Source of the DNA: CAVXDP01 sp964562925
GTDB lineage: Archaea > Thermoproteota > Bathyarchaeia > 40CM-2-53-6 > CAVXDP01
Assembly (NCBI GenBank): GCA_964562925.1
Contig: CAZLVF010000003.1
Span: forward strand, 17,547 to 81,546
DNA: 64,000 bases
Reading direction: 5' to 3'
Positions 54,000 to 63,192 of the stretch are shown piece by piece. Each line of letters begins with the position of its first letter. Position 1 is the first letter of the stretch. The notes below the pieces were generated by a model. That model saw only the letters and a list, made by a program, of their open reading frames with translations. It did not search any database and was not told the DNA's origin. Position numbers and translations under genes: made by a program.

Positions 54000-54653
54000 T
54001 TACGTAGAAGCCGGCCCATAGTGCGCAAGTATACTCCGTATTATCTTTACATCTGCCGATTCAGGAGCAATCTTGCTTGCTAGTTCGCTATAGTGCCCTA
54101 CGAGATCTATCAGTCTCTTCGCATCGTGAAGATTGCGCTTTCCAAGAAACTCCTTGACTCGAGTAGCGTGGATGACGCTCTCAATGGCGGCATAGGAGCT
54201 TCGGCAATAGGGCGCATTCTTTCTTCCAGCAAATTCGACATGGACAGCTCTGCATCTGACCAGGCGGCGCAGTCCCTTAGTCGAGATGTTTGAAACAACG
54301 AACTCCACGTAAGAATCTGAGCCTTTCAATCGAGGTGCGTTTATCTTTCTGGCTGGCTCGAACCAGCTACTTGGAGGCGGCCCAACCCAAGGTTCCCGCT
54401 TCAGCGCCGTCTTGTAGAACCTCCAAGGATCCGATGTCACGTTGACAACTCCGCATCTCGCTGTCCTCAGGTTGTCTAGAGTCTCCGTTCCAGCGAAGGG
54501 GCGCAGGATCATCCCTCTAGAACTGCTGACAGTTACGCCCAGCGGAGCCGCGTTAGGACGATCTTTGAAGCCCGCTGTGGTGACGATGGTCTCGTAGACG
54601 CGTCCTCGACGGAAACCGAGATCAGATAGCGGCCTGCTTAAAGGTCTTCTCAT
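54000..54653 (-). CDS. DUF447-family protein
   Basis: A 217-residue protein with the DUF447 pattern: VYETIVTTAGFKDRPNAAPLGV, MILRPFAGTETLDNLRTARCGVVNVTSDP, and SYVEFVVSN. The fold is of the FMN-binding split-barrel type. Function unknown; DUF447 genes are often seen near H4MPT-related genes, including here (inference from context). ATG 54653 is chosen over 54680. It faces a divergent gene 72 nt away. Confidence 0.8.
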   Translation of the reverse strand: MRRPLSRPLSDLGFRRGRVYETIVTTAGFKDRPNAAPLGVTVSSSRGMILRPFAGTETLDNLRTARCGVVNVTSDPWRFYKTALKREPWVGPPPSSWFEPARKINAPRLKGSDSYVEFVVSNISTKGLRRLVRCRAVHVEFAGRKNAPYCRSSYAAIESVIHATRVKEFLGKRNLHDAKRLIDLVGHYSELASKIAPESADVKIIRSILAHYGPAST

Positions 54654-54724
54654 ATTTGTCCATTTGAACACATTCCACAAGTAGATAAGCTCGCTGATCG
54701 TTCAGTCTATAGGGATACACCGAT

Positions 54725-55744
54725 TTGCGAGCTACGCCTCCTTTAAGAACCAGAGAGGGAGATTTCATCGAGACCGTTGAAGGGCTGATCTTCGATGTGA
54801 AGGGGCTCATTCATCCGCCTGACAGGATCATATCATTTCTAAGATACGCTCCATCTCCCAGTGGCGTGAGGGAACGAGGAGACGTAAGGTACAAAAAGAT
54901 CTACGCCCTACAAGAGAGATGGAGGTTCTTGCGTAAACATTTTCCGAAGTATGTGTACTTCGACAAGTACTTCGGAAGAGAGTTACAGGCGGTCACGATT
55001 GAGAACGTGCGAACCCATTATGACCCAAGGAACAAGATAACTGAACTTCTGAACAAGAATGTCTGTGATGAGGTCGAACGGTCTACTATCGAGTTAGCTC
55101 AAACATTAGAAAAGAAATCTACAATTTCGATAACGAATACTGGAATTTCTGGGTCAGTTTTGGTTGGACTTCAAGAACCAGATTCGGACATAGACCTCAT
55201 CATATACGGGTCGAATCCTGCGAGACGAGTTTACCAGACTCTACAGAGCCTCCTTTCTAATGGAAAGACGCTGCGACGCTACCGACTGGACGATCTTAAA
55301 CGTCTTTACAAGCTTCGGTCTATGAGATCCGCTATGAGGTTCAACGACTTCTGTACGCACGAGAATAGGAAGGTTCTTCAAGGCAGGTTCTTGGCCCGTG
55401 ACTTTTTTGTCAGATGCATAAGAGATTGGGATGAAGTTCGAGAGACCTACGGGAGCTTTATGTGCCGAAGAGTTGGAAGAGCCAAAATCTCCGCCATTGT
55501 TTCAGACGACTCAGACGCGATCTTCACTCCATGCCTGTACGAAGTTGAATGTGCTAGGATATTAGGTGGAGTGGACCTTAGGCCGAAGCGGTTACTGTCC
55601 TATAGAGGACGATTCTGCGAGCAAGCCAAAGTAGGAGAGAAGGTGATGGCATTCGGTGATTTGGAAGAAGTAATGACAGAGAGTGACAAGTACTCCCAAC
55701 TGGTGGTGGGCGAATCGCCTCGTGACTTTATCCTCAAGGTTTGA
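54725..55744 (+). CDS. Nucleotidyltransferase-fold protein, paralogue A
   Basis: A 339-residue protein. An N-terminal segment (RTREGDFIETVEGLIFDVKGLIHPPDRI) leads to a helical region and then a polymerase-beta-type motif GISGSVLVGLQ (Gly143-Ser144) with D155-I-D157, catalytic-like. The C-terminal part has SDAIFTPCLYEVE and SYRGRFCEQAKVGEKVMAFGDLE. It shares about the same layout with the gene at 56360. Nucleotidyltransferases of this fold make phosphodiester or phosphoribosyl transfers. TTG 54725 starts. Substrate unknown; H4MPT side-chain assembly is proposed. Confidence 0.75.
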   Translation: MRATPPLRTREGDFIETVEGLIFDVKGLIHPPDRIISFLRYAPSPSGVRERGDVRYKKIYALQERWRFLRKHFPKYVYFDKYFGRELQAVTIENVRTHYDPRNKITELLNKNVCDEVERSTIELAQTLEKKSTISITNTGISGSVLVGLQEPDSDIDLIIYGSNPARRVYQTLQSLLSNGKTLRRYRLDDLKRLYKLRSMRSAMRFNDFCTHENRKVLQGRFLARDFFVRCIRDWDEVRETYGSFMCRRVGRAKISAIVSDDSDAIFTPCLYEVECARILGGVDLRPKRLLSYRGRFCEQAKVGEKVMAFGDLEEVMTESDKYSQLVVGESPRDFILKV

Positions 55745-55991
55745 TCCTGAGAGCTTACTCATGTTTTTCGCGGCTCCCCATCAAGCGCCTTCGCGTGCCT
55801 TTTATTTCCTTGATCAAACCTGTTGAACATCTTAAGCCTAGTTACAGCTTTGTGTCGTGGGGCTACTCGCATCAATACTGCGTAAGTCCTATCGACAAGA
55901 AGCCATGACGGAGAAGTGGCAGATCTGACTCAACGAAGGCTTCACCTTATCTACCGGAGGTAGATCACTTTCTGACTGAGGGATCCAAACG

Positions 55992-56189
55992 GTGGAAAGA
56001 GTCTGGAAGCTCGTATTCAATAAGAATGTTGTTGGAAGGCCTCCTATAGTGATCGTGGAGAAATGTAGCACAATCCTTGGGAAAGATGGAGCGAAGATAG
56101 CGTCTCCAAACGCGTTGGAAGCAGAGGATTATGCTGAGCAACTCGCCGTTGAGCGTGGATGGGACCTAGTAGCGGTGGAAGAGATCTAG
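55992..56189 (+). CDS. Small hypothetical protein between two paralogues
   Basis: A 65-residue basic protein (MERVWKLVFNKNVVGRPPIV, ending GWDLVAVEEI) with GTG start 55992. It lies between two nucleotidyltransferase paralogues, in the same direction. No motif is recognised; the even amino-acid composition suggests a folded small protein. Confidence 0.5.
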   Translation: MERVWKLVFNKNVVGRPPIVIVEKCSTILGKDGAKIASPNALEAEDYAEQLAVERGWDLVAVEEI

Positions 56190-56359
56190 CTAGGGAATGG
56201 CTTCTTAGTAATGGTTTTCGAAACTGATTCACAATGCTAGTCGAGACCTGACTTCGTAGTTTGTGAGGTAGAATCAGACCGATCAATCGAGGGCAAACTC
56301 GATCTTCTCTGAGCTCTCGGCTTTGATCTACGCTTCCATGCATGTCTTGAGGGACCCAT

Positions 56360-57430
56360 GTGAAAAGGAGTTTCAGAAACAGAGACTATGTCAAGACGGT
56401 GGAAGATCTCCTCTTCACTGTCGTAGGCGATATTCACCCAGTGGAGAGAGTTCTGGCATATCTAAAGTATATTCCAGATAACGAGGGGAGATGGGGCTTT
56501 GGAGAGAGAAGATACCGTCGAGCTCTCAGGTATTATACGACTATGCATCTCGGTGAGACCTTCAGCTATCTAGAGAGAACGTACCCTCAATACCTATACG
56601 ATTCAGCGGTTCAACATCTCCATATCTCGGCTGTTCCGGCGGCATACATCCAGAGACACTACTGTCCGGAGGCTAAACTATCCAACCTGCTCAAGGCGGG
56701 ACATCTTGATAGCCTTGAAAGGAAGGCTATCGATCTTGCAAGGTTGATCTCTGAGGAGAGTCGCGTTGATATGAGACACCTTGGAGTGACAGGATCTATA
56801 CTTGTGGGCATACACAACCCACGATTCTCTGATATCGACCTCACTGTCTACGGCAGGGGAAACAGTCTCAATGTTAAGGCGGCACTAACAAATCTGCTAG
56901 ACAAAGGCTTCCGATACTTGCATAGATTCGACGACAGTGCTATTGATGAATGGTTGAATTCCAGATCGTGGTTGTATCCCTTGAGCAGGGATGAGGTTGA
57001 GCTGGTATGCCGTAGGCATTGGAATCGTGGGGTCTATCAAGAAACCGCGTTCTCGATACATCCCGGGAGGGTTGAAAAGGAGGTTGATGAGAGCTACGGT
57101 GACAGGTTGTATCATCCACGTGGGATCGTTGAAGTGGAGGCTGTTATAGAAGATGCGAGTGACTCAATGTTCATGCCTGGTGTCTACAGTGTCAGCTCAG
57201 TACAGAGCCTAGACGGATCTCGCGTTTCAGACGTGCGAGAGATAGTAACATACGAAGGCTTATACTGTGATATAGCATCCCGAGGAGAGAGGGTTCGAGC
57301 CAGGGGGAAACTTGAGGCGGTCGAGGACAGGAGAACTGGAGAGGCTTATCACAGGATTCTGATAGGATCGATGGAAGCTAGAGGTACGGATTACCTGAAG
57401 CCGAAGCTGAGCTTGGTTCGACGCGTCTAG
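56360..57430 (+). CDS. Nucleotidyltransferase-fold protein, paralogue B
   Basis: A 356-residue paralogue of the gene at 54725. The same order appears: RDYVKTVEDLLFTVVGDIHPVERVLAYLKY at the start, GVTGSILVGIHN (Gly145-Ser146) with S157-D158-I-D160, then SDSMFMPGVYSV and TYEGLYCDIASRGERVRARGKLE. Start GTG 56360. Conserved catalytic Asp pair supports activity. Convergent with ftr, which overlaps its end by 4 nt. Confidence 0.75.
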   Translation: MKRSFRNRDYVKTVEDLLFTVVGDIHPVERVLAYLKYIPDNEGRWGFGERRYRRALRYYTTMHLGETFSYLERTYPQYLYDSAVQHLHISAVPAAYIQRHYCPEAKLSNLLKAGHLDSLERKAIDLARLISEESRVDMRHLGVTGSILVGIHNPRFSDIDLTVYGRGNSLNVKAALTNLLDKGFRYLHRFDDSAIDEWLNSRSWLYPLSRDEVELVCRRHWNRGVYQETAFSIHPGRVEKEVDESYGDRLYHPRGIVEVEAVIEDASDSMFMPGVYSVSSVQSLDGSRVSDVREIVTYEGLYCDIASRGERVRARGKLEAVEDRRTGEAYHRILIGSMEARGTDYLKPKLSLVRRV

Positions 57431-58341
57431 CTCTCTGGCTCAGCCTCCAGCGCTTCCTTGAGCTTGATCTGGATTGGACCTAGTTTTCCACCGAAGTTGA
57501 CGGCGGTTATCTTCTTAACGCCTGGAACTGTTGCTGCAGCCCTTATCCCCTTTGCGGTGGCTCTCTTTAGTAGGGTGGGTGTTATGCCGTTGAAGACCAG
57601 TTCGTAAACGTTGTTCACTCCTTCTGGCACGAGCGAGTTTTGTACTATTCCTCTCAGTCTCGGACAGTAGGGATCGTTCGTTGAAGCCCGCAGCTTATAT
57701 TTTCTAGAAGCAACCTTGGATCCAGACCGGCAGATTCCGCCTGGAAACGGCAGCACAACGCCGCTCACTTTTGAGATCGCTGAAACAGCCTTCTCAGCTG
57801 CGATAAGTCCTGCCTTCTGGTTTTCTGCCATTATCAGAAAGTTTCCCCCAGCAGCAGCCCTCCTAACACCAAACTTGTCTTCTATGATGAACTCGCCTTC
57901 CATGACAGGAATCCTCCAGATCTTTCGATCTGCAAGCGTATCTTTCTTCTCGAAACCGTCGCCGAACATTCTGACCATTCGACCGATCTTGAGCCTCTTG
58001 ACCGATTTTGGCATGGCGTCGAAAGCAGCTGTTGTAGGGCAGGTTAGGACGCATTGACCAATGCGGCTCAAGACTTGGAGTTTAAGTTCCACCCCTGTTC
58101 TATGATAGATCTGGATCGGAACTCCCACTCGACCGTCCGGCGATTTCTCGGGGGCAACGGTCGGTCCCTCAACTCCCGCCTCGGCCGGAGACATTATGAT
58201 GGATGAAGCGAAGCCCGTAGCTGTTATTGCCGCTGTTCGCGCCCATCTCTCATCTTCAGCTGTTATAAGCGCTCTACATGCCCACATGGGAAACGCTTCT
58301 GCAAAATCGTCGTCGTCAATTTCTACGTTTCCAACTCTCAT
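57427..58341 (-). CDS. ftr: Formylmethanofuran-tetrahydromethanopterin N-formyltransferase
   Basis: Transfers the formyl group between methanofuran and H4MPT in the C1 pathway (methanogenesis, or the archaeal Wood-Ljungdahl branch). The 304-residue protein has the family start VEIDDDDFAEAFPMWACRALITA, then SIIMSPAEAGVEG, and CVLTCPTTAAFDAMP. Length is standard. ATG 58341. It is the only catabolic C1 gene seen in the window; the others here make its cofactor. Fmd/Mtd/Mer are not in the window. Confidence 0.93.
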   Translation of the reverse strand: MRVGNVEIDDDDFAEAFPMWACRALITAEDERWARTAAITATGFASSIIMSPAEAGVEGPTVAPEKSPDGRVGVPIQIYHRTGVELKLQVLSRIGQCVLTCPTTAAFDAMPKSVKRLKIGRMVRMFGDGFEKKDTLADRKIWRIPVMEGEFIIEDKFGVRRAAAGGNFLIMAENQKAGLIAAEKAVSAISKVSGVVLPFPGGICRSGSKVASRKYKLRASTNDPYCPRLRGIVQNSLVPEGVNNVYELVFNGITPTLLKRATAKGIRAAATVPGVKKITAVNFGGKLGPIQIKLKEALEAEPES

Positions 58342-58478
58342 GTCTCAGACCTCAGGTACAGTCGACTCAACCAGCTTACCGTATTAGTCTAGGCTCTTAA
58401 CGGTTTCCAAACAATATCGCGGATCAGTCGTGACTCCAATTTCCCTGTATTATTTTCCGTTGAAGCCAGAGGTAGTTG

Positions 58479-58937
58479 CTAGTAATAGTCTCTCGAGTTG
58501 TAGATTAGCGACGGTTCCGTGCTCTTTATTTCGGCGTCTACAACTTCACCCACGAATATCGTGTACTCACCTATATCCACTGATTTGTATACTTCACAAT
58601 CCAGATACGCGAGGCAATTCTTCAGAATCGGAGAACCCGTCTTCTTCACATTGTAGTCAACACTTTCAAACTTGTCTATTGTTCTTCCGCTCTTAAGTCC
58701 AAAATGCTTGGCTATATCCATCTGTTTATCAGATAGGATGTTGATCGCAAACACATTTGACTTCTCAATCAGTTCATGAGTGTACCTTCCTTTTGCCATG
58801 GCCACCATGACCAACGGAGGAGTCATAGACACTTGACTCATCCAAGCAATGGACAAGCCATTTATGTTCCCACCACTTCGTGTGGTGACTACAGCTACGC
58901 CGTTGAGTATCTTTTCTATAACCTCTTGTACTTCCAC
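58479..58937 (-). CDS. Flavin reductase-like FMN-binding protein
   Basis: A 152-residue flavin-reductase-domain protein (split barrel): VAVVTTRSGGNINGLSIAWMSQVSMTPPLVMVAMAKGRYTHELI, then FAINILSDKQ and FVGEVVDAE. Binds FMN and uses NAD(P)H in relatives. In the H4MPT block it might supply reduced flavin to DUF447 or dihydromethanopterin reductase (inference). ATG 58937. Confidence 0.85.
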   Translation of the reverse strand: MEVQEVIEKILNGVAVVTTRSGGNINGLSIAWMSQVSMTPPLVMVAMAKGRYTHELIEKSNVFAINILSDKQMDIAKHFGLKSGRTIDKFESVDYNVKKTGSPILKNCLAYLDCEVYKSVDIGEYTIFVGEVVDAEIKSTEPSLIYNSRDYY

Positions 58938-59131
58938 TCTATTCGCACTCCTTTGCTCTTGGCCGAGCGGTCTAGTCTCTTCTCAGATTTAAGGTCTCTA
59001 CCGAGCTTGCAAAGATAGAATGACTTGCAGTCTAGGGTGGAAGTTTCAATTGAGTAGCGAACATCAAGACGTTATCTCTGGCTCTTTTATAGGAAGATCC
59101 CCCACAAATAGAAACGCGTGGAAGTCTGACT

Positions 59132-60220
59132 ATGGTGAGGGTAGTTGGGATAGACCCGGGTACGCGCAGCTTCGACTTATGTGGAATCGATAGCGGTAAG
59201 GTCTTCTTAGATACCTCTATCCCTTCAACGGAAATAGCTGAGAATCCGAGATCTGTTATCGACATTTTGAAAGCCGCTTTGCCTCTGAACGCTATCGTTG
59301 CTCCCTCTGGATACGGGTTGCCTTTGACCCACATAAGCGAAATTGGGCAGCGAGAGCATTTTCTAACGATCTTGGTTAGACCTGACGATCTGAAGATCAG
59401 CGTTCTGAAAGGTCTTCGAAAACTGGTGAATATGCTCAAAGAAGAGAAGTTCAACGCTTTCTTCATTCCTGGCGTGATTCATATGCCAACGGTACCAGAG
59501 TGTAGAAAAGTGAACAAGATCGATATGGGTACGGCTGACAAACTCTGTTGTGCAGCTCTGGCGATTCATGATCAATCCCAGCGTCTCGGAATTCCTTACG
59601 GTCAAACCTCTTTCATCTTGGCTGAGGTAGGTTTCGGTTACAACGCTGTAATCGCGGTCCAGAACGGGCAGATCGTAGATGGAATAGGCGGAACCACCGG
59701 TGGGCTGGGGTTCCTAAGTATTGGAGGAATGGATGGCGAGCTGGCATACTTACTGGGAGGCTTTACAAAAGAAACGTTGTTTCAGGGTGGAGCTGTTTAC
59801 GTGGCTGGTGATAGGACTATCTCTCCCGAAAAACTGGTTGAAGAGGCTGGAGTTGACCGTATGAAAGGAATCGCCCTTGAGGCGTTTGTCGAAAGCGTTC
59901 TCAAGAGTGTTGCGGCCATGACGATCTCGGCAGAACATCCACTGGAGATTCTGGTCTCGGGGAGAATATCGAGAGTAGAAAAGATCTACGAAATCATATC
60001 CGAGGGCCTGTCGAATTTTGGTAGAGTTCGAAAAGTTGGTAGATTCGCTGAATTTTCTAAAGAGGCAGCACAAGGGGCGGCGCTGATTGCTGACGGGATA
60101 GCTGGAGGACGTTTCAAAGAGCTCGTAGAAGTCATGAAGTTAAGAGAGGCAAAGGGCACTGTTCTAGACTACATATACTTACCTCACGCTGACGCACTGA
60201 GACGTACTTACGGTCTTTAG
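59132..60220 (+). CDS. DUF1464-family sugar-kinase-fold (ASKHA) protein
   Basis: A 362-residue protein with the ASKHA phosphate-1 motif VVGIDPGTRSFDLCGID at the N-terminus, PSGYGLPLTH, a second domain with GIGGTTGGLGFLSIGGMDGELAYLL, and a C-terminal ILVSGRISR. Matches DUF1464, an archaeal family of unknown function and hexokinase/actin-type fold, presumably an ATP-dependent small-molecule kinase. ATG 59132. Located between ftr and beta-RFAP synthase. Confidence 0.8.
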   Translation: MVRVVGIDPGTRSFDLCGIDSGKVFLDTSIPSTEIAENPRSVIDILKAALPLNAIVAPSGYGLPLTHISEIGQREHFLTILVRPDDLKISVLKGLRKLVNMLKEEKFNAFFIPGVIHMPTVPECRKVNKIDMGTADKLCCAALAIHDQSQRLGIPYGQTSFILAEVGFGYNAVIAVQNGQIVDGIGGTTGGLGFLSIGGMDGELAYLLGGFTKETLFQGGAVYVAGDRTISPEKLVEEAGVDRMKGIALEAFVESVLKSVAAMTISAEHPLEILVSGRISRVEKIYEIISEGLSNFGRVRKVGRFAEFSKEAAQGAALIADGIAGGRFKELVEVMKLREAKGTVLDYIYLPHADALRRTYGL

Positions 60221-60347
60221 GAACTCACGTTGCGCCTCCGGCTCTACTAGGCAAAAATCAGCATACGTTTCTTACAAACCATGGAGTCATGATCGTGAAT
60301 ATGTTCTCTTAGTTTGACACGGTCGGATGAGCCCTTTCCTTGTCTAG

Positions 60348-61319
60348 TCATCCATTTGAGACGGTAACATATGCTCCTTTGTTGTTCGCTCTTGCGACAA
60401 AGACGAGGCCACCACTTCTCTCGTTTAGGAATCTCTGAACCTTGTTTTTGAGCGTCTCGGATTTGGAATCATTGTCCACAATCCCGTAGACAGTTGGTCC
60501 CCAAGAGCTTTGACCCGCTCCGCATGCACCGGATGCAAGCATGAATTGGACGCAGGCCTCAACTAGTGGACTGAAGAATCTTCCTCCTTGAGCTTGACTG
60601 AAATTCTCGCCTACAAGATTCTGCACGGTCGTTACAGATTCGCCAAATCCTGTTGGATTCTTCTCCACCAGAGACGGAAGCATCTTCATGATGATAATTC
60701 TACAGATTCTTCCGATTAGTTCCGGGGGAGCTGGAGGTAGCTTTGAAAAAGCTTCTCTCTCGGCTGGTCCACTAATGCCTTCTGCCAACCCTGGTAGCGC
60801 TACAACGAAGCGCCATTCCTCAGGGAATCTTGCTTGCAGCACAGCCACGGAAAGGTTTGATCCTACGCGCTCCGTTTCGGTTGTCCTTCTTCCCGAATCT
60901 AGAATGAACCCTCCACTTTGGAAGGCCTTTACGCCAATGCCTGAAATCTTGCCTCTCCCCAAGGCGGCCGCGACGTCTCTAGGACTGAGGTCAAGGCCAG
61001 AGAGTCTCGCGATAGCTGTACCGACCGCCAACGAGAGCTGGGTCCCCGAGCCCAGGCCGACGTGTTCAGGGATCGTTCGTGTTATATTGATCGCGGCGCA
61101 CGTCGCTTTCGGGAATCTCTTAAGGAAGGATTCGGCTATCTTGAGAGTTCTTTCCCGGTTGACCCCTGTCGCGTCTAGTGTTTCTGAAGCTTTAGCCTCC
61201 AAGACGACGTTCGGCGTGTCTATAGCTACTCCGATCGACCCATAGATACGGCCCAAGTCGCCACATGTGTCGATAATTCCGAGATGAAGCCTCGCCGGCG
61301 TCACAATCCTAACCTTCAA
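60348..61319 (-). CDS. Beta-ribofuranosylaminobenzene 5'-phosphate synthase
   Basis: First committed step of the H4MPT side chain: condenses p-hydroxybenzoate or p-aminobenzoate with PRPP to beta-RFA-P. The 323-residue GHMP-kinase-like protein starts with RIVTPARLHLGIIDTCGDLGRIYGSIGVAID, has the glycine-rich PEHVGLGSGTQLSLAVGTAI, and ends with GAGQSSWGPTVYGIV. Matches family length. ATG 61319. It is divergent from mptA. Confidence 0.92.
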   Translation of the reverse strand: MKVRIVTPARLHLGIIDTCGDLGRIYGSIGVAIDTPNVVLEAKASETLDATGVNRERTLKIAESFLKRFPKATCAAINITRTIPEHVGLGSGTQLSLAVGTAIARLSGLDLSPRDVAAALGRGKISGIGVKAFQSGGFILDSGRRTTETERVGSNLSVAVLQARFPEEWRFVVALPGLAEGISGPAEREAFSKLPPAPPELIGRICRIIIMKMLPSLVEKNPTGFGESVTTVQNLVGENFSQAQGGRFFSPLVEACVQFMLASGACGAGQSSWGPTVYGIVDNDSKSETLKNKVQRFLNERSGGLVFVARANNKGAYVTVSNG

Positions 61320-61441
61320 AATCGGGCACCCCTTGTTTGTTCCTTAGCTCTATGAATAGCGTTCGGTTCGTCTTATACCATCCTTATTACCGCTAGTATC
61401 CAATACTAACAATTGACAGAACTCTTCTCGGGTAACAGCAT

Positions 61442-62377
61442 ATGCGATCGCTGGACGTTCAGGAAACTAGGCCGGAAGTGACTATATCGCTAAGAAAAGT
61501 AGGCGCGATAGGAATAAAGATGCCGATAGGCTTTGTCTTTCTTGACAGTAAGCCAGTAACCGTAGTCCCTACATTCAATGTTTTCATAGACCTGCCTGCG
61601 AGGCAGAAAGGAATACACGCCTCGAGGAATTATGAGGTCATCTCCGAGACACTGAGTCATTACGTGGGCAAGACGTACAAACTCGAGAACCTGTGCATGA
61701 GCGTCGCAAAAGAGCTTTTGAGGAGACATAGATACGCAACCAGGTCAGAGGTCAAAGGACAGGGTCAAGCCATATTTGAGAGGCACGCACCGAAGACTGG
61801 AATGACAACTTACGAATATTGTAACATAATGGCTAAGGCGACTGCACGAAAATTAACTGATGGCAAGATATTCTCTAAGAAGATGGTCGGAGTAGGAGTG
61901 ACGGGCGTCACGGCATGTCCGTGCGCACAGGAAATACTCAAGGAGAGGTCTAAATCAGTGATTGCGAAGGATGTGAAACTTAACAGAGCGGTGGTCGATC
62001 GGATAATGGCACGGGTGCCGATGGCTACGCACATGCAGAGAACCTATGGAACGGTAACGATGGATGTGCCTGAAGGAACTGAGGTAGACGCTATGAGACT
62101 CGTCCACGTGATAGAGGACTCGATGAGCGCTTCAACGTTTGAGCTCTTGAAGCGGCCGGACGAAGTAGAGATAGTTAGGCGAGCTGTTTCACGACCTCGT
62201 TTTGCCGAGGACAGCATCAGGTACATGATGAGGAACATGGTCAGGAGATTTCCTGAGTTGCCGGATAGTATTAGATTAATCCTCACCGCACGGAGCAGAG
62301 AAAGCATCCACAAACACGATTTCTTCGCGCAGAGATCGATCACGATCGGAGAGATTAGAAAAGAACTGAAACGGTAG
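61442..62377 (+). CDS. mptA: GTP cyclohydrolase MptA
   Basis: Opens GTP to 7,8-dihydroneopterin 2',3'-cyclic phosphate, the first step of archaeal pterin synthesis. A 311-residue FolE2/MptA-type protein with VGAIGIKMPIGFVFL, DLPARQKGIHASRNYEV (metal-binding region), GVGVTGVTACPCAQEI (metal Cys) and MATHMQRTYGTV. ATG 61442. Starts an apparent mptA-mptE-mptD-flavoprotein operon. Confidence 0.95.
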   Translation: MRSLDVQETRPEVTISLRKVGAIGIKMPIGFVFLDSKPVTVVPTFNVFIDLPARQKGIHASRNYEVISETLSHYVGKTYKLENLCMSVAKELLRRHRYATRSEVKGQGQAIFERHAPKTGMTTYEYCNIMAKATARKLTDGKIFSKKMVGVGVTGVTACPCAQEILKERSKSVIAKDVKLNRAVVDRIMARVPMATHMQRTYGTVTMDVPEGTEVDAMRLVHVIEDSMSASTFELLKRPDEVEIVRRAVSRPRFAEDSIRYMMRNMVRRFPELPDSIRLILTARSRESIHKHDFFAQRSITIGEIRKELKR

Positions 62378-62413
62378 ACCATCGCGCATAACCTGTCGAC
62401 ATCGCCGGATCGT

Positions 62414-63181
62414 GTGGGAATGGATTTCGAAAAGTGGAGACCATGGTACGATAAGATCGTTGCCGCTTTTGGATTTGATCGAGCCGCTGATGAGAAATCT
62501 GCTAATCTTCTGGAGAAGCTGATAGAGGGTAGAGTTATTCGCTTTTCGGCTGTTCAGCGAATAATTGAGGACGAAACAACGATTGTGTTTGGGTGCGGTC
62601 CCTCGATCGAGAGAAACCTTAGCGAGTATCTCACTTCGCAGATCAAAGACAGAGCGGTGTTGGTTGCAGCTGACGGCGCGACGACACCGTTGCTGAATAT
62701 TGGCGGAACTGTTCCGAGAGTCGTCGTTACAGATCTAGACGGAGAAGTTAGTCATATGATGGATGCGTGCAAAAAAGGATCAGTAATGGTGATTCACGCG
62801 CATGGAGACAACATGGTGGCTCTACAGAGTTGGGTTCCAATGTTCAAGAGCCTGCTCGGAACGACTCAAGTGAAGCCCCCTCCGCATTTGTACAATTTTG
62901 GAGGGTTCACGGACGGAGACAGATCTGCATTCCTCGCGGAGGAAGCTGGCGCTAGGCGAATAGTTTTGTTGGGGATGGATCTTGGGCGTGTGGTGGGGAA
63001 ATATTCTAAGCCAGGTTACACGATGGACTATCTAGGAAGCCCAACGAAGATAAGGAAGCTGTTGATCGCAAAGGAGCTTCTAAGTTGGCTAGCAGGTTGG
63101 GCAGACGCCGAGATCTTAAACGCTACAGGCGCAGGAGAGAAGATTAACGGAGTGGAAGACGTAGCTCTTAGCGACCTCTAG
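62414..63181 (+). CDS. mptE: 6-hydroxymethyl-7,8-dihydropterin pyrophosphokinase MptE
   Basis: Activates 6-hydroxymethyldihydropterin with ATP for condensation with beta-RFA-P. A 255-residue DUF115-type kinase: FGCGPSIERNLSEYL, VVVTDLDGEVSHMMDACKKGSVMVIHAHGDN (nucleotide and metal site), NFGGFTDGDRSAFLAEE and LLGMDLG. It follows mptA by 36 nt in the same direction. Start GTG 62414. Confidence 0.93.
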   Translation: MGMDFEKWRPWYDKIVAAFGFDRAADEKSANLLEKLIEGRVIRFSAVQRIIEDETTIVFGCGPSIERNLSEYLTSQIKDRAVLVAADGATTPLLNIGGTVPRVVVTDLDGEVSHMMDACKKGSVMVIHAHGDNMVALQSWVPMFKSLLGTTQVKPPPHLYNFGGFTDGDRSAFLAEEAGARRIVLLGMDLGRVVGKYSKPGYTMDYLGSPTKIRKLLIAKELLSWLAGWADAEILNATGAGEKINGVEDVALSDL

Positions 63182-63192
63182 GTGAACTGATC

